This document shows positions 16,978-26,543 of a stretch of 64,000 nucleotides of DNA, piece after piece (the first letter of the stretch is position 1; each line of letters starts with the position of its first letter). This stretch comes from Ruegeria sp. R14_0 (GTDB lineage Bacteria > Pseudomonadota > Alphaproteobacteria > Rhodobacterales > Rhodobacteraceae): the NCBI RefSeq assembly GCF_017743975.1, contig NZ_JAGHRC010000003.1, positions 248,001-312,000 of the forward strand. Reading direction: 5' to 3'. The position numbers were made by a program, and so were the translations under genes. The notes under the pieces were generated by a model, which saw only the letters and a program-made list of their open reading frames with translations, had not been told where the DNA came from and did not search any database.

Positions 16978-17742
16978 ATGTTTGAAATGCACGGCAAGAA
17001 AGCTCTGGTTGTTGGCGTAGCCAATGAAAACTCGATTGCCTGGGGGTGTGCTAAGGCTTTCAAGGCTTTGGGCGCCGATCTTGCAATCACATACTTGAAC
17101 GAAAAAGCAGAACAGTCTGTGCGACCGTTGGCTCAAGAGCTGGGGGCTGAGATTATTCGTCCGTTAGATGTCCTGGACACCGATCAACTGGACGTCCTGT
17201 TCGAAGAAATCACCCAACGATGGGGACAGCTGGATACGCTTTTGCACTCCATCGCATTTGCACCACGCGACGATTTGCACGGGCGCGTTATCGATTGCTC
17301 GGCCAAAGGCTTTGGGCTGGCCATGGACATTTCGGTGCATTCCTTTCTGCGCATGATCCGCAAGGCCGAGCCGCTGATGCCAAAGGGCGGAACCTGCATG
17401 ACTGTGTCGTTTCAGGGCTCGACCCGGGTTGTCGAGCATTACAACATGATGGGTCCGGTCAAGGCCGCGTTGGAATGTGCTGTGCGCTATGCCGCGGCCG
17501 AGCTGGGCCCCAAGGGGATTTCGGTCCATGCGTTGTCGCCGGGTCCGCTGATGACGCGGGCCGCCAGTGGGATAGACGAATTTGACGAACTGCTTGACGC
17601 AGCCGCACAGCACGCACCGACGCACCAGCTGGCCACAATCGAAGATGTAGGGGCCTATGCCGCGTTTCTGGCGAGCCGCGAAGCTGCGAACGTGACCGGT
17701 GGCGTACACCAGATAGATGGCGGCTATAGCATCGTCGCCTAA
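16978..17742 (+). CDS. FabI-like enoyl-[ACP] reductase family protein
   Basis: 254 residues of the FabI branch of SDRs. The N-terminal GVANENSIAWG nucleotide-binding loop, LLHSIAFAP and the active-site pair Tyr155-x6-Lys162 (YNMMGPVK) are all present. The first of the two tyrosines conserved in FabI (E. coli SYLGA) is Phe here (SFQGS). The C-terminus GGVHQIDGGYSIVA is typical. It is probably not the housekeeping FabI: it is coupled to a DUF3141 gene 17 bases downstream, an arrangement seen near PHA or phosphotransacetylase genes. An enoyl-CoA or enoyl-ACP reducing role in acyl metabolism is likely. Confidence 0.82.
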   Translation: MFEMHGKKALVVGVANENSIAWGCAKAFKALGADLAITYLNEKAEQSVRPLAQELGAEIIRPLDVLDTDQLDVLFEEITQRWGQLDTLLHSIAFAPRDDLHGRVIDCSAKGFGLAMDISVHSFLRMIRKAEPLMPKGGTCMTVSFQGSTRVVEHYNMMGPVKAALECAVRYAAAELGPKGISVHALSPGPLMTRAASGIDEFDELLDAAAQHAPTHQLATIEDVGAYAAFLASREAANVTGGVHQIDGGYSIVA

Positions 17743-17759
17743 CGCAAAAGGAGTCAGCG

Positions 17760-20177
17760 ATGACACCGAATTTTATCGACGAAAGCAATGTCAAATGGCT
17801 GTTCGGCACCGAGGCGGCCCAAGCCGTGACCGAAAACCTGAACGCCCAGCCCGCCACCGAGATGAAAGAGCTGGCGGAACTATTTGGCGAGGCTGCGACA
17901 ACTGCGGAATTGCTGATGCGTTCGGCCACGCGTCAGGGCAAATCGATTTCCGAAGAGCATACGCAGCGTGTGCGCAATCAGATGGAAGACTTGTCCAGGA
18001 TCGCAGGCACCATGGCGCAAGCAGGCAATGGTGTGACTGACCACTACGCGACTTATGTGCAAGACGCCGCAAAGCGCTGGCTTTTGACACTGGATGTGCT
18101 GCGTCAGCGCGGTGACAATTTCGTCGAACACGAGGCTGCCGGCTGCCCTCCGGTTTTGATTTACGATTATGAGGTCGTCGTCGATGGTCGGAACCTTGAT
18201 CGGCCCTGCAATTATCAGCTGTTGCGCATCGTGCCGCCCCAAGGCACCGAAGTGCATGACTGGAAGCGTCCCTATATCATTATCGACCCTCGGGCCGGGC
18301 ATGGCGGAGGTATTGGCGGATTTAAAACCGACAGTCAGGTTGGCGTGGCCTTGCATGACGGGCACCCGGTCTATTTCGTGAATTTCACCCGTGACCCGGT
18401 ACCCGGTCAAACCCTGGCCGATGTCACCAACGCCGAGGCCGAGTTTGTCCGTGAGGTCCAACGCCGCCACCCTGACAGCGCCAAGCCGGTCGTCACCGGG
18501 AATTGTCAGGGCGGTTGGGCAACGCTGCTTTTGGCGGCAACCAACCCTGATCTGACCGGGCCCATCGTTCTGAACGGTGCGCCGGTACAACCTTGGTCTG
18601 GTGAGGTCGGCAAATACCCGATGCGCTATAACGGCGGTGTTCTGGGCGGAGCATGGCAACCGATGCTCTGGTCCGATTTGGGTGGTGGGCAGTTCGATGG
18701 CGCACATCTGGTGTCCAACTTTGAGATGCTGAACCCCGGTCGAAACTTCTTTGCAAAATACTACGACCTCTTTGCCAACCCGGACGGTGGCAAGGATCGT
18801 TTCCTGGAGTTCGAACGCTGGTGGGGCGGTTTCTTCATCCTCAACGAGGCCGAGATCAAATGGATCGTCGAGCAGCTGTTTGTTGGCAACAAGCTGGTCA
18901 AGAACCAGGCGCAGCTAGAGCCCGGTCAGGCAGTTGATATCAAACACGTCAAAGCGCCGATCATCGTGTTTACCAGCTACGGCGACAACATCACCCCGCC
19001 CCAACAAGCGCTCAACTGGATCGTGGACAGCTATACGGATGTCGACGAAATTCGTATCCGCGGGCAACGCATCATCTACATGATCCACGATCAGGTGGGG
19101 CATCTGGGTATTTTCGTCTCGTCCAAGGTCGCGAAGAAGGAACATACCGAAGTCACGTCCACCATGAAAACGATCGAAGCCCTGCCGCCCGGTCTTTATG
19201 AGATGAAGATCGACAGTTTCGAAGGACACGGGCAGGACAAGAGCTTTACCGTCAGCTTTGCCGAACGCACGATCGATGACCTGCGCAAGATCGATGACGG
19301 GCGCGAAGAAGAGGCCGGATTTGCCGCCGTTGCTCGGATGTCTGAAATCCAGTCCGAAATCTATGACATTGTGGCCCGTCCTGTTGTGAAGTCCATGGTC
19401 AATCCCGCGCTCAGCGAAACCATGCGAAAGCTGCATCCGCTGCGCCTGCAACGCGCGCTTGTATCCAGTGTCAATCCGTTCTTTGCGATGCTCGAGAGCG
19501 CGGCCCAGCAAATGGAGCCACGCGCGCCTGTCTCGGACAGTAACCCGTTTGTGCAAGCAGAACGGCTCTGGGCTCGGATGGTCGAACAGCAAATGGATTT
19601 TGTGCGTGATACGCGCGACGCGCTGTACGAAATGACGTTTCTTTCGCTTTGGACCAACCCGTTGGCGGTTGAATTTGGCAAACCGCAGGCCATTGGCCGG
19701 ACCCTCAAGAGCGAAACCGAACTGCGCGCCCTGCCCGAGGTCGAAATGGCCTTGGCGCATGTTTCCTCAGGCGGGTTTGTCGAGGCGGTGGTCCGTATGC
19801 TTGTTCTGATGGCAGATAGTCGCGGCAATGTGCGGCGCGACCGGCTTGAACGCTCGGCTTCCGTGATGACACAGGATGACCCCTTCAAATCCCTGACCAT
19901 GGACGAACGCACGCGGATCATTCACGAGCAGACCTTGATCGTCACATTCGAGCGTGACAAGGCCATCGCTACCCTGCCCGATCTGCTGCCCAACAAAAAG
20001 GATCGCGAACAGGCGGTGAAGGTTGTGCAGTTCATCCCCGGCAAGATCGAAGAAATGGCCCCTGACACACTGGAATTACTGCAGCAATTCCACAAGGTTC
20101 TGGGGTTAAAACCCGTCACCGAGGATGTTCTGGAGGATCCTCTCAAGAAAACGAAACCCTCAACGGCCGCTGAGTAG
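17760..20177 (+). CDS. DUF3141 family protein, PHA-synthase-like alpha/beta hydrolase
   Basis: 805 residues. The N-terminal 130 residues are helical. An alpha/beta-hydrolase core follows with IIDPRAGHGGGIGG, then GNCQGGW containing Cys249 in a G-x-C-x-G box like that of PHA synthases (PhaC), in place of the usual Ser. The His candidate is in DQVGHLGIFVS. The C-terminal half is the DUF3141 region, including TRDALYEMTFLSLW. A good ribosome-binding site (AAAGGAG) precedes ATG 17760. Family membership is strong; the reaction is unproven. Co-transcription with the FabI-like gene suggests acyl-thioester chemistry. It converges with lacI, leaving only 22 bases. Confidence 0.82.
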   Translation: MTPNFIDESNVKWLFGTEAAQAVTENLNAQPATEMKELAELFGEAATTAELLMRSATRQGKSISEEHTQRVRNQMEDLSRIAGTMAQAGNGVTDHYATYVQDAAKRWLLTLDVLRQRGDNFVEHEAAGCPPVLIYDYEVVVDGRNLDRPCNYQLLRIVPPQGTEVHDWKRPYIIIDPRAGHGGGIGGFKTDSQVGVALHDGHPVYFVNFTRDPVPGQTLADVTNAEAEFVREVQRRHPDSAKPVVTGNCQGGWATLLLAATNPDLTGPIVLNGAPVQPWSGEVGKYPMRYNGGVLGGAWQPMLWSDLGGGQFDGAHLVSNFEMLNPGRNFFAKYYDLFANPDGGKDRFLEFERWWGGFFILNEAEIKWIVEQLFVGNKLVKNQAQLEPGQAVDIKHVKAPIIVFTSYGDNITPPQQALNWIVDSYTDVDEIRIRGQRIIYMIHDQVGHLGIFVSSKVAKKEHTEVTSTMKTIEALPPGLYEMKIDSFEGHGQDKSFTVSFAERTIDDLRKIDDGREEEAGFAAVARMSEIQSEIYDIVARPVVKSMVNPALSETMRKLHPLRLQRALVSSVNPFFAMLESAAQQMEPRAPVSDSNPFVQAERLWARMVEQQMDFVRDTRDALYEMTFLSLWTNPLAVEFGKPQAIGRTLKSETELRALPEVEMALAHVSSGGFVEAVVRMLVLMADSRGNVRRDRLERSASVMTQDDPFKSLTMDERTRIIHEQTLIVTFERDKAIATLPDLLPNKKDREQAVKVVQFIPGKIEEMAPDTLELLQQFHKVLGLKPVTEDVLEDPLKKTKPSTAAE

Positions 20178-20199
20178 GCAAAGCTTCTGGCCAGGTCGC

Positions 20200-21204
20200 T
20201 CAGACGCTTTTGGTGGTTTGCCGCAGCACCAATCGTGTCGGTGTTCGCGCCAGTTGGGCCGGGGTTTCCGCATCCTGTAACCAGGACAAGACGGTGTCGG
20301 CCACACGCTCGCCGAACTCTGGCACGCCGCAGTGTACGGTGGACAAGGCTGGCCAGCATTCCGACGCTTCTTTGATATCGTCAAACCCGATGATCTGAAA
20401 ATCGGCCCCGATCCTGATCTGCGCAGCGTGGCAGGCATTGATCATCCCGAACGCAACAAGATCATTGAAACAGAGGGCGGCGTCACAATCGGGATGTTCT
20501 TTGAACAAATCGACGGCCGCAGCGTACCCGAAGGAGCGGCTGGATTCCCCGGTTTTGACGATCGGCTCCAGCCCATGGTCTTGCATCGAACTGATGTAGC
20601 CACACAGCCTTTCTTGGGTGACCTCAGCCCCGGCCAAGCCACCGACAAACGCAATGCGGCGGGCTCCGGTCTGGATCAGGTGTTGCGTCGCCTCTCTCCC
20701 TCCTGCCGCATAGTCCGGCGCAACGAATGGGACCTTCGCGTCTGCGTCGTTGACTTTTCGCAAGACCTGCATCATCGGGATGCCAGCCCTTTCAACCGCC
20801 GCCAGCGTGTTGGACACATCGCCATATGCGGGCGACAGGATCAGGGCCGATACCCCGTGTTCCAGCATCGCGGCCACCACCTGGTCCTGCAACACCGCGT
20901 CTTCGTTGGTGTTCGCCATAACAACGGCGTACCCGCGCGACCCAAGGGCCATCTGTAACGAGGTCGCAAACTCGGTAAAGAACGGGTTGGTCAGATCGTT
21001 GATAACCAGTCCGATCAGCGCTGTCCCCGTCGACCGCAGGTTGGCGGCAGACCGGTTGTAGACATACCCAATCTCTTTCATAGCGGTGTGAACCAGCTTG
21101 CGCGTTTCCTGCTTGACCTGCGGGCTGCCTTGCAGAACCAGGCTGACCGTGGATTTTGAAACGCCCGCCGAGTTGGCGACATCTATGATCGTGGGTCTGC
21201 GCAT
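20200..21204 (-). CDS. LacI-family transcriptional regulator
   Basis: 334 residues. N-terminal LacI helix-turn-helix (IIDVANSAGVSKSTVSLVLQ) with the hinge-region pattern YVYNRSAANLRST, then a periplasmic-binding-protein-like effector domain (LIGLVINDLTNPFF, AGIPMMQVLRK). It is the last gene of the long catabolic run, six bases after the DUF993 gene in the same direction. The two perfect TGGAACGTTCCA palindromes at the head of that run (35721-35755) are its most likely operators. The effector is probably the transported substrate or a derivative. Confidence 0.92.
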   Translation of the reverse strand: MRRPTIIDVANSAGVSKSTVSLVLQGSPQVKQETRKLVHTAMKEIGYVYNRSAANLRSTGTALIGLVINDLTNPFFTEFATSLQMALGSRGYAVVMANTNEDAVLQDQVVAAMLEHGVSALILSPAYGDVSNTLAAVERAGIPMMQVLRKVNDADAKVPFVAPDYAAGGREATQHLIQTGARRIAFVGGLAGAEVTQERLCGYISSMQDHGLEPIVKTGESSRSFGYAAAVDLFKEHPDCDAALCFNDLVAFGMINACHAAQIRIGADFQIIGFDDIKEASECWPALSTVHCGVPEFGERVADTVLSWLQDAETPAQLARTPTRLVLRQTTKSV

Positions 21205-21209
21205 TCAGG

Positions 21210-22379
21210 TTATTGTTCAACTCCATGCAGGCTGAGAAGCGTGGTCATCCGTGCTTTAGCCAGTTCCGGGTCCGAGAGCAAACCAGCCTGATCCGCCAGC
21301 TTGAAGACCTGCGCGTAGTGGCAGATATCGCGGCTGGACTGGAACCCGCCCGGCATGATGAAATGGGACTGCGACCCGTTCAGCCACGCCAGATAGGCGA
21401 TCCCGGCTTTGTAGAACCGTGTCGGGGCCTTGAAAATCTCTCGGCTGAGGGGCACGGTCGGGGCGAACAGTGCGTTGTAGCGGTCCATGTCACCCATCGC
21501 CAACGCCTCAAGCGCTTGACTGGCCGCAGGGGCGATAGCGGCGAAAATACCCAGTAACGCATGCGAGAAATGCGTGCCGTCCCCGGCAATTAGGTCCGCA
21601 TAGTTAAAGTCGTCGCCGGTGTAGAGGCGCACGCCGTCCGGCAGTCGCGCGCGGAAGGCTTCTTCGTGGGCTTGATCCAACAGAGAGATCTTGATCCCGT
21701 CCACTTTGGCCGGATTTTCATTGATCAAAGATAGAACGAAATCGCTGGCGGCATCGACATGCGCACTGCCCCAATAGCCGGTCAAAGCGGGATCGAACAT
21801 GTCGCCCAACCAATGCAGGATCACCGGCTGAGCCGCGCCATCGATCAGTGCGCGATAGACATCGTGATAGGTATCCGGGCCCGCGTTGATCGCCGGGAAA
21901 GCGCGCGAGGCCATCAGGATCAGTTGGCCACCGGCGGCCTCGATCGCTTCGGCCTGATGCTCGTAAGCCGACAGGATTTCACCAGCGGTGTTCAAGGCGC
22001 TCAGCGGCAGGTGATCGGTCCCTGCCCCACAGGCAACACGGGGTGACATTGGGTGCGCCTTTGCGGCCCTCATGGTGCGCTGGATCAGCTCCAACGCAGT
22101 CGCCCAATCCACACCCATCCCGCGCTGAGCCGTGTCCATCGCCTCTGCCAGGCCCAAACCTTGTTCCCACAGCCCCTGTCGAAAACGCAGCGTTGCGTCC
22201 CAATCCACCGCTGGACGGCCATCCCAGGGGTCGCGTTCCGCCAACGGGTCCGAGACCACGTGCGCCGCCGCAAATGCAGTTCGGGTCAGCGGCACTTTTG
22301 GCGCTCGCGGCACCAAAGGCGTGCCGGTCAGCGCATAGGGTTCAAGTTGCCCCTCTGGATTTGGCAAAATCAGTTTCAT
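21210..22379 (-). CDS. DUF993 family protein (aldolase/DHDPS-like TIM barrel)
   Basis: About 389 residues from ATG 22379, which lies 4 bases after the Dabb stop; an upstream extension to 22505 would overlap that gene. It is recognised as DUF993: MKLILPNPEGQLEPY at the N-terminus, ACGAGTDHLP, DGIKISLLDQAHEE with the Lys that would be the Schiff-base residue of dihydrodipicolinate-synthase-like barrels, and YTGDDFNYADLI. It probably cleaves or forms a C-C bond of a 2-keto intermediate in the catabolic pathway. The precise substrate is unknown. Confidence 0.75.
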   Translation of the reverse strand: MKLILPNPEGQLEPYALTGTPLVPRAPKVPLTRTAFAAAHVVSDPLAERDPWDGRPAVDWDATLRFRQGLWEQGLGLAEAMDTAQRGMGVDWATALELIQRTMRAAKAHPMSPRVACGAGTDHLPLSALNTAGEILSAYEHQAEAIEAAGGQLILMASRAFPAINAGPDTYHDVYRALIDGAAQPVILHWLGDMFDPALTGYWGSAHVDAASDFVLSLINENPAKVDGIKISLLDQAHEEAFRARLPDGVRLYTGDDFNYADLIAGDGTHFSHALLGIFAAIAPAASQALEALAMGDMDRYNALFAPTVPLSREIFKAPTRFYKAGIAYLAWLNGSQSHFIMPGGFQSSRDICHYAQVFKLADQAGLLSDPELAKARMTTLLSLHGVEQ

Positions 22380-22383
22380 CGTC

Positions 22384-22692
22384 TCAAACCTCCAAATCCA
22401 GAACCAGAATGCCGTCGATGCCGTCCACAGCGTTCTCGACCAGTTGCGCACCCAGCGCCTTGTGCGTTTCGTTATTTTGATAGACCTCCAGCGCGGCCCA
22501 ATCATCGAAGTCGATCACGAACCCATGCATGTATCCGCGTTCGATCTGCTCGGGGCTTTCACTGCGGCCACCGGTGAACCCGCTGGCCCCTGGCAAGGTA
22601 TGAGACACGTCTGCAAGGCCTTTATAGATGGCCCCGATTGTCTCTTCGGTCACGTCGGAGCGGAACTTGGTCAGTACAATATGGCGGATCAT
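22384..22692 (-). CDS. Dabb-domain (stress-responsive alpha/beta barrel) protein
   Basis: 102 residues beginning MIRHIVLTKFRSDV, the classic Dabb/ferredoxin-like start, with the GRSESPEQIERGYMHGFVIDF segment and a C-terminal DGILVLDLEV. Dabb proteins of this size form small dimers and often act as cyclases or decarboxylases on reactive intermediates. It sits two bases after the GMC stop and four before DUF993, so it is part of the pathway and not a stray stress gene. The reaction is unknown. Confidence 0.8.
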   Translation of the reverse strand: MIRHIVLTKFRSDVTEETIGAIYKGLADVSHTLPGASGFTGGRSESPEQIERGYMHGFVIDFDDWAALEVYQNNETHKALGAQLVENAVDGIDGILVLDLEV

Positions 22693-22694
22693 GT

Positions 22695-24281
22695 TTAGAA
22701 ACCTTGATCTTGTTTGATCATGTCAGCGGCTTTTTCGCCGATCATGATTGTAGGAGCATTGGTGTTCGAGGAATTGACCGTCGGCATGATCGACGCGTCG
22801 GCAACGCGTAGCCCTTCGATCCCGTTAAACCGCAGGCGCGGGTCCAGCACGGCTTCGGCATCGCTGCCCATCCGGCAGGTACCGGCGCAGTGGTGCGAGG
22901 TTTTGGAATGCACGCAGATAAAGTCGAAATACTCCTGCTCGGTGCGCACGTTTGGCCCCGGCAAGCGTTCGGCCAAGACGTACGGCTTCAGTGCATCCTG
23001 CGCGAGGATGTTCTGCACCAGCTTCAGCCCCCGAATGGACATCTCGCGATCATAAGGGTCCGCCAGATAGTTGGGATCGATCAGCGGCATCACTGCGGGA
23101 TCAGAGCTTTGCAGCCGAACCGTTCCGCGCGACCTCGGTCGCAGGAAACAGGCGTTCAGGGTAACCCCGCCGTTGGGCATCGCCTCGACCCCTGCCTCGA
23201 TACCGGTACCAAGCCCAAGGTGCATCTGAAGGTCCGGCGAGCGCGCATCCGGGTCGGCGTACCAGAACCCACCTGTTTCAAACAGGCTGGACGCAACCGG
23301 CCCTTTGCGGGTGAAGAGGTACTGCAGGCCTGCGAAGGCTGACAGGTGCAGCTTGGCAAAACGGTCATAGGTGTGCGGCCCGGTCACCTCACAGATCGAG
23401 TACAGATCCAGATGGTCTTGCAGGTTCGCGCCGACCTGAGGCTGATGATAAATCGCGTCGATGCCAAGACTGTCCAGGTGATCCGCCGGACCGATACCGG
23501 ACAGTTGCAACAGGCGTGGCGAGCCGATGGCACCCGAGGACAGAATGACCTCTTTCGCGGCGGTGATCTTATCGCCGTTCATCATCTCGATGCCGGTCGC
23601 ACGGCCCTTGTCCACCATGATGCGACGGACCTGAGCGCCAGTTCGAACCGTCAGGTTTGGGCGACTGCGGTTCGGTGCAATAAACGCCATCGCGGCGGAT
23701 GAACGCCGCGCGTTGCGTTGGGTCAGTTGATAGTACCCCGCGCCGTCCTGTTTAGCCCCATTCACATCGCGAGTTTCCGGAATGCCCACCTGCCCCGCGG
23801 CCTTGATATAGGCGTCGCAGATCGGCAGAGGCGCTGCGGGCATGGACACGCCCAGCGGACCGCCCTTACCGTGGAACTCGTTATCGTAGGTGTCGTTGTC
23901 CTCGGACTTTTTGAAGTAGGGCAGAACGTCGGCATAGCTCCACCCCTCGCAGCCCATCTGCCGCCAGTCGTCGTAATCCTGCGCTGCGCCACGAGTATAG
24001 ATCTGCGCGTTGATCGCTGATCCGCCGCCGATCACCTTGGCTTGTGTATAGTTGAAGACCTTGTTCTGCATGTGCTTTTGCGGAACCGTAGACCAACCCC
24101 AGCTGCCGATGCCCTTGGTCATCTTTGCGAACCCGGCTGGCAGGTGAAAGAACGGGTGGCGGTCGGTGGAACCGGCCTCTAACAACAGCACTTTTGCCGA
24201 TGGTTCTTCGGACAGGCGCGCGGCGATGACTGAGCCTGCCGAGCCACCTCCGACAACAATGAAATCGTATCCTTCAGACAT
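22695..24281 (-). CDS. GMC-family FAD-dependent alcohol dehydrogenase (choline dehydrogenase-like)
   Basis: 528 residues from ATG 24281 (MSEGYDF), chosen because it puts the FAD loop VVGGGSAGSVIAARL at the N-terminus; the longer frame runs into the SDR gene. GMC signatures include GGGSAINAQIYTRGA, SSGAIGSPRLLQLSG and the C-terminal HHCAGTCRMG and NSSNTNAPTIMIGEKAAD, holding the His/Asn active-site pair. It oxidises a primary or secondary alcohol with an unknown electron acceptor. The nearby ALDH and CoA genes could take the product onward. Confidence 0.9.
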   Translation of the reverse strand: MSEGYDFIVVGGGSAGSVIAARLSEEPSAKVLLLEAGSTDRHPFFHLPAGFAKMTKGIGSWGWSTVPQKHMQNKVFNYTQAKVIGGGSAINAQIYTRGAAQDYDDWRQMGCEGWSYADVLPYFKKSEDNDTYDNEFHGKGGPLGVSMPAAPLPICDAYIKAAGQVGIPETRDVNGAKQDGAGYYQLTQRNARRSSAAMAFIAPNRSRPNLTVRTGAQVRRIMVDKGRATGIEMMNGDKITAAKEVILSSGAIGSPRLLQLSGIGPADHLDSLGIDAIYHQPQVGANLQDHLDLYSICEVTGPHTYDRFAKLHLSAFAGLQYLFTRKGPVASSLFETGGFWYADPDARSPDLQMHLGLGTGIEAGVEAMPNGGVTLNACFLRPRSRGTVRLQSSDPAVMPLIDPNYLADPYDREMSIRGLKLVQNILAQDALKPYVLAERLPGPNVRTEQEYFDFICVHSKTSHHCAGTCRMGSDAEAVLDPRLRFNGIEGLRVADASIMPTVNSSNTNAPTIMIGEKAADMIKQDQGF

Positions 24282-24297
24282 TCTGATGTGCCTTGCG

Positions 24298-25056
24298 TTA
24301 AAGACGTGAGATCGACAGGCCGCCATCCACGGGGATCGCGGCACCAGTGGCAAAGTGCATTTGCCCTTGAACCAGCGGGACGACGACGGAACCGATGTCC
24401 TCTGGCTCACCCCAACGGGCGGCGGGGACAAGGCCGCCTTCGATACGGTCGGTGTATTTGTCGCGCACGCCCGCAGTCATCTCAGTCGCGATGATGCCGG
24501 GCCGCAGCTCGAATACGCCGATACCATGCGGGGCCATACGTACTGCGAAAAGCTGAGCCATCATTGCGGCAGCTGCTTTGGACACGCAGTATTCAGCCCG
24601 TTCAATCGACACCATCGTCGCGCTGACCGAGGTGACAAATGTGATAGACCGATACGCATCATCTGGCTGGTCCAGCATCCGCCGCGCCACTTCTTGCGCC
24701 AGAAAGAACGCGCCGCGCAGGTTGATGTTTTGTACGAAATCCCAATTCTCGGGCTTCAATTCCAGCATGTCGCCCCGCACTGGCGCACCGACACCGGCGT
24801 TGTTGATCAGGGCGGTGATCGGTCCCAACTGGGCCTCGACCTGATCCAGCAACGCGGGCACGTGGCTGATGTCGGTGACGTCATGCTGTACGTAGATCGC
24901 GTCTTGGCCAAGCTCGGCCAAGGCGGCTTGAACAGCAGGTTTGTCGGCATCTGAACGCGAAGCCAACGCAACTTTGTACCCCGCCGCGATCAACGCACGC
25001 GAGACGCCAAGGCCGATGCCCTGCTGGCCGCCTGTCACCAAAGCAATTCCGGTCAT
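24298..25056 (-). CDS. Short-chain dehydrogenase/reductase
   Basis: 252 residues from ATG 25056, overlapping the GMC gene upstream by four bases; a longer frame to 25251 lies inside that gene. Classical SDR motifs: TGGQQGIGLG cofactor loop, NNAG, catalytic Ser in TSVSA, YCVSK and RPGIIATEM. The residue after the second beta-strand (ASRSDADK) suggests NADP(H), tentatively. Co-transcribed with two GMC oxidoreductases, so probably a further alcohol/ketone step in the same catabolic route. Confidence 0.9.
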   Translation of the reverse strand: MTGIALVTGGQQGIGLGVSRALIAAGYKVALASRSDADKPAVQAALAELGQDAIYVQHDVTDISHVPALLDQVEAQLGPITALINNAGVGAPVRGDMLELKPENWDFVQNINLRGAFFLAQEVARRMLDQPDDAYRSITFVTSVSATMVSIERAEYCVSKAAAAMMAQLFAVRMAPHGIGVFELRPGIIATEMTAGVRDKYTDRIEGGLVPAARWGEPEDIGSVVVPLVQGQMHFATGAAIPVDGGLSISRL

Positions 25057-26543
25057 GCCGCGAACTCCGTTTCGATAATGTGCCGCCCCGCCCGCAGAGC
25101 AAGCGCTGCAATGGTCAGGGCCGGGTTCACCGCCGCCGAAGTCGGCAAAACCGAGGCGTCGACGATGAACAGGTTGTTGTGGTCGTGGCTGCGGCAATAG
25201 GTGTCCACCACGCTGCTGGCCGGATCGTTGCCCATCCGCGCTGTGCCGCATTGATGCGACGGCGTGCGTCGGTCAAAGGGCCGGGACAGAACGATAGGAA
25301 ACCCGGCCTGGCGCAGATGCTGTTTCAGCTTTGCAACCAGCGCCTCATGCGCGGCCCAATTCGAGCGTTTCCAATCCAGCCGTATCTGACCTTGTTCGAC
25401 GGTCACACGGCTGTCGGGGTTGGGAAGGTCCTCGGACATGGCGTAGAAATCAAAGCTGCGATTGGCAATCATCGCAGCAATCGGCCCCGGCAATGGCGAT
25501 TGCGAGGCCAGGATCGGCCCGGTGATTTTGCCCAGCATCTGGATATTACCCAATGGCAGGCCGCCCTGCCCGTCATCGTTGTAATAGTCGTTGAACATCA
25601 ACGTCTTTTGATAAACGGCCCGATTTCGACGCAACGGATGCAAGGCCAGCACGGCCGAGCAGTTGTGGTTCATGAAGTTCCGACCAACCTGATCGGACCG
25701 GTTGCCCAGACCTGTCGGGCAATTGTCGTTCGCCGATTCCAACAACAGGACGGACGATTGCACCGCCCCAGCGGCCAGAACGATGACCGGCGCATCTAAG
25801 GTACCGTGCCCGTCGACTTGAACGCCGGTTATTCGGCCATTGCCGCTGGCCGTCAGTTTCCGGGCCTGTGCGCCGGTTAACAATTCCACATTCTCATAGT
25901 TCAATGCTTCGGCGAGCGCGCGCGTTTCCGCATCCATTTTTCCGCCGCAGGTATTCGGAAACGCATCCCAGGTCGTTTGACCCGCAGCCAGCCAGGTGTC
26001 GATATCAACGCCCAGCGGTACAGATGACGGCGTCAAACCCGTGCGACTAAGGCGGGCCCTGAGGTCAGCAATGTCCGCTTCGTCTGGCACCGGAGGGTAT
26101 GGGTATCCCTTGCTGTGCGAAGGCTCAGTCGGATCCTCGTTTGGAGTTCCGCGCGCCGCATAGAGTTCTTCGGCGGCTGTGTAGTCTGGTTCAAGCTCGT
26201 CGTACGAGATAGGCCAACCGGGCGAATGGCCCCCCATATGCTGACGCGGCTGAAAATCCTCATTGCGATAGCGGATCAAGGCCGCCCCGTAGAACTTGGA
26301 ATTGCCGCCAACGCAGTAATAGTTCCCGGGGTTGAACGGATTGCCAGCCCCGTCCAGCCACGTTTCATCCGGGCGAAAATGCCCATTGGCAAAGATTGCC
26401 TGCGGGTCGCGATCCTGTGCTGAGGGCCGCAGATGATCTCCACGTTCCAGGATCAGGATGCGACGACCGGACGGCGCCAATGCCGCCGCCAGGGTCGCGC
26501 CCCCCATTCCTGATCCGATGATTATGACGTCGGCCTGTGTCAC
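25053..26543 (-). CDS. GMC-family oxidoreductase (second)
   Basis: 496 residues with N-terminal FAD loop IIGSGMGGATLA, GGNSKFYGAALIRYR, PNTCGGKMD and the C-terminal HQCGTARMGNDP and SAAVNPALTIAALALRAG. The motif set differs from the neighbouring choline-dehydrogenase-like protein and is closer to the GMC branch acting on sugars or sterols. It overlaps the ABC ATPase gene by four bases upstream and the SDR by four downstream. Two different GMC enzymes in one operon imply oxidation at two positions or of two substrates. Confidence 0.88.
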   Translation of the reverse strand: MTQADVIIIGSGMGGATLAAALAPSGRRILILERGDHLRPSAQDRDPQAIFANGHFRPDETWLDGAGNPFNPGNYYCVGGNSKFYGAALIRYRNEDFQPRQHMGGHSPGWPISYDELEPDYTAAEELYAARGTPNEDPTEPSHSKGYPYPPVPDEADIADLRARLSRTGLTPSSVPLGVDIDTWLAAGQTTWDAFPNTCGGKMDAETRALAEALNYENVELLTGAQARKLTASGNGRITGVQVDGHGTLDAPVIVLAAGAVQSSVLLLESANDNCPTGLGNRSDQVGRNFMNHNCSAVLALHPLRRNRAVYQKTLMFNDYYNDDGQGGLPLGNIQMLGKITGPILASQSPLPGPIAAMIANRSFDFYAMSEDLPNPDSRVTVEQGQIRLDWKRSNWAAHEALVAKLKQHLRQAGFPIVLSRPFDRRTPSHQCGTARMGNDPASSVVDTYCRSHDHNNLFIVDASVLPTSAAVNPALTIAALALRAGRHIIETEFAA

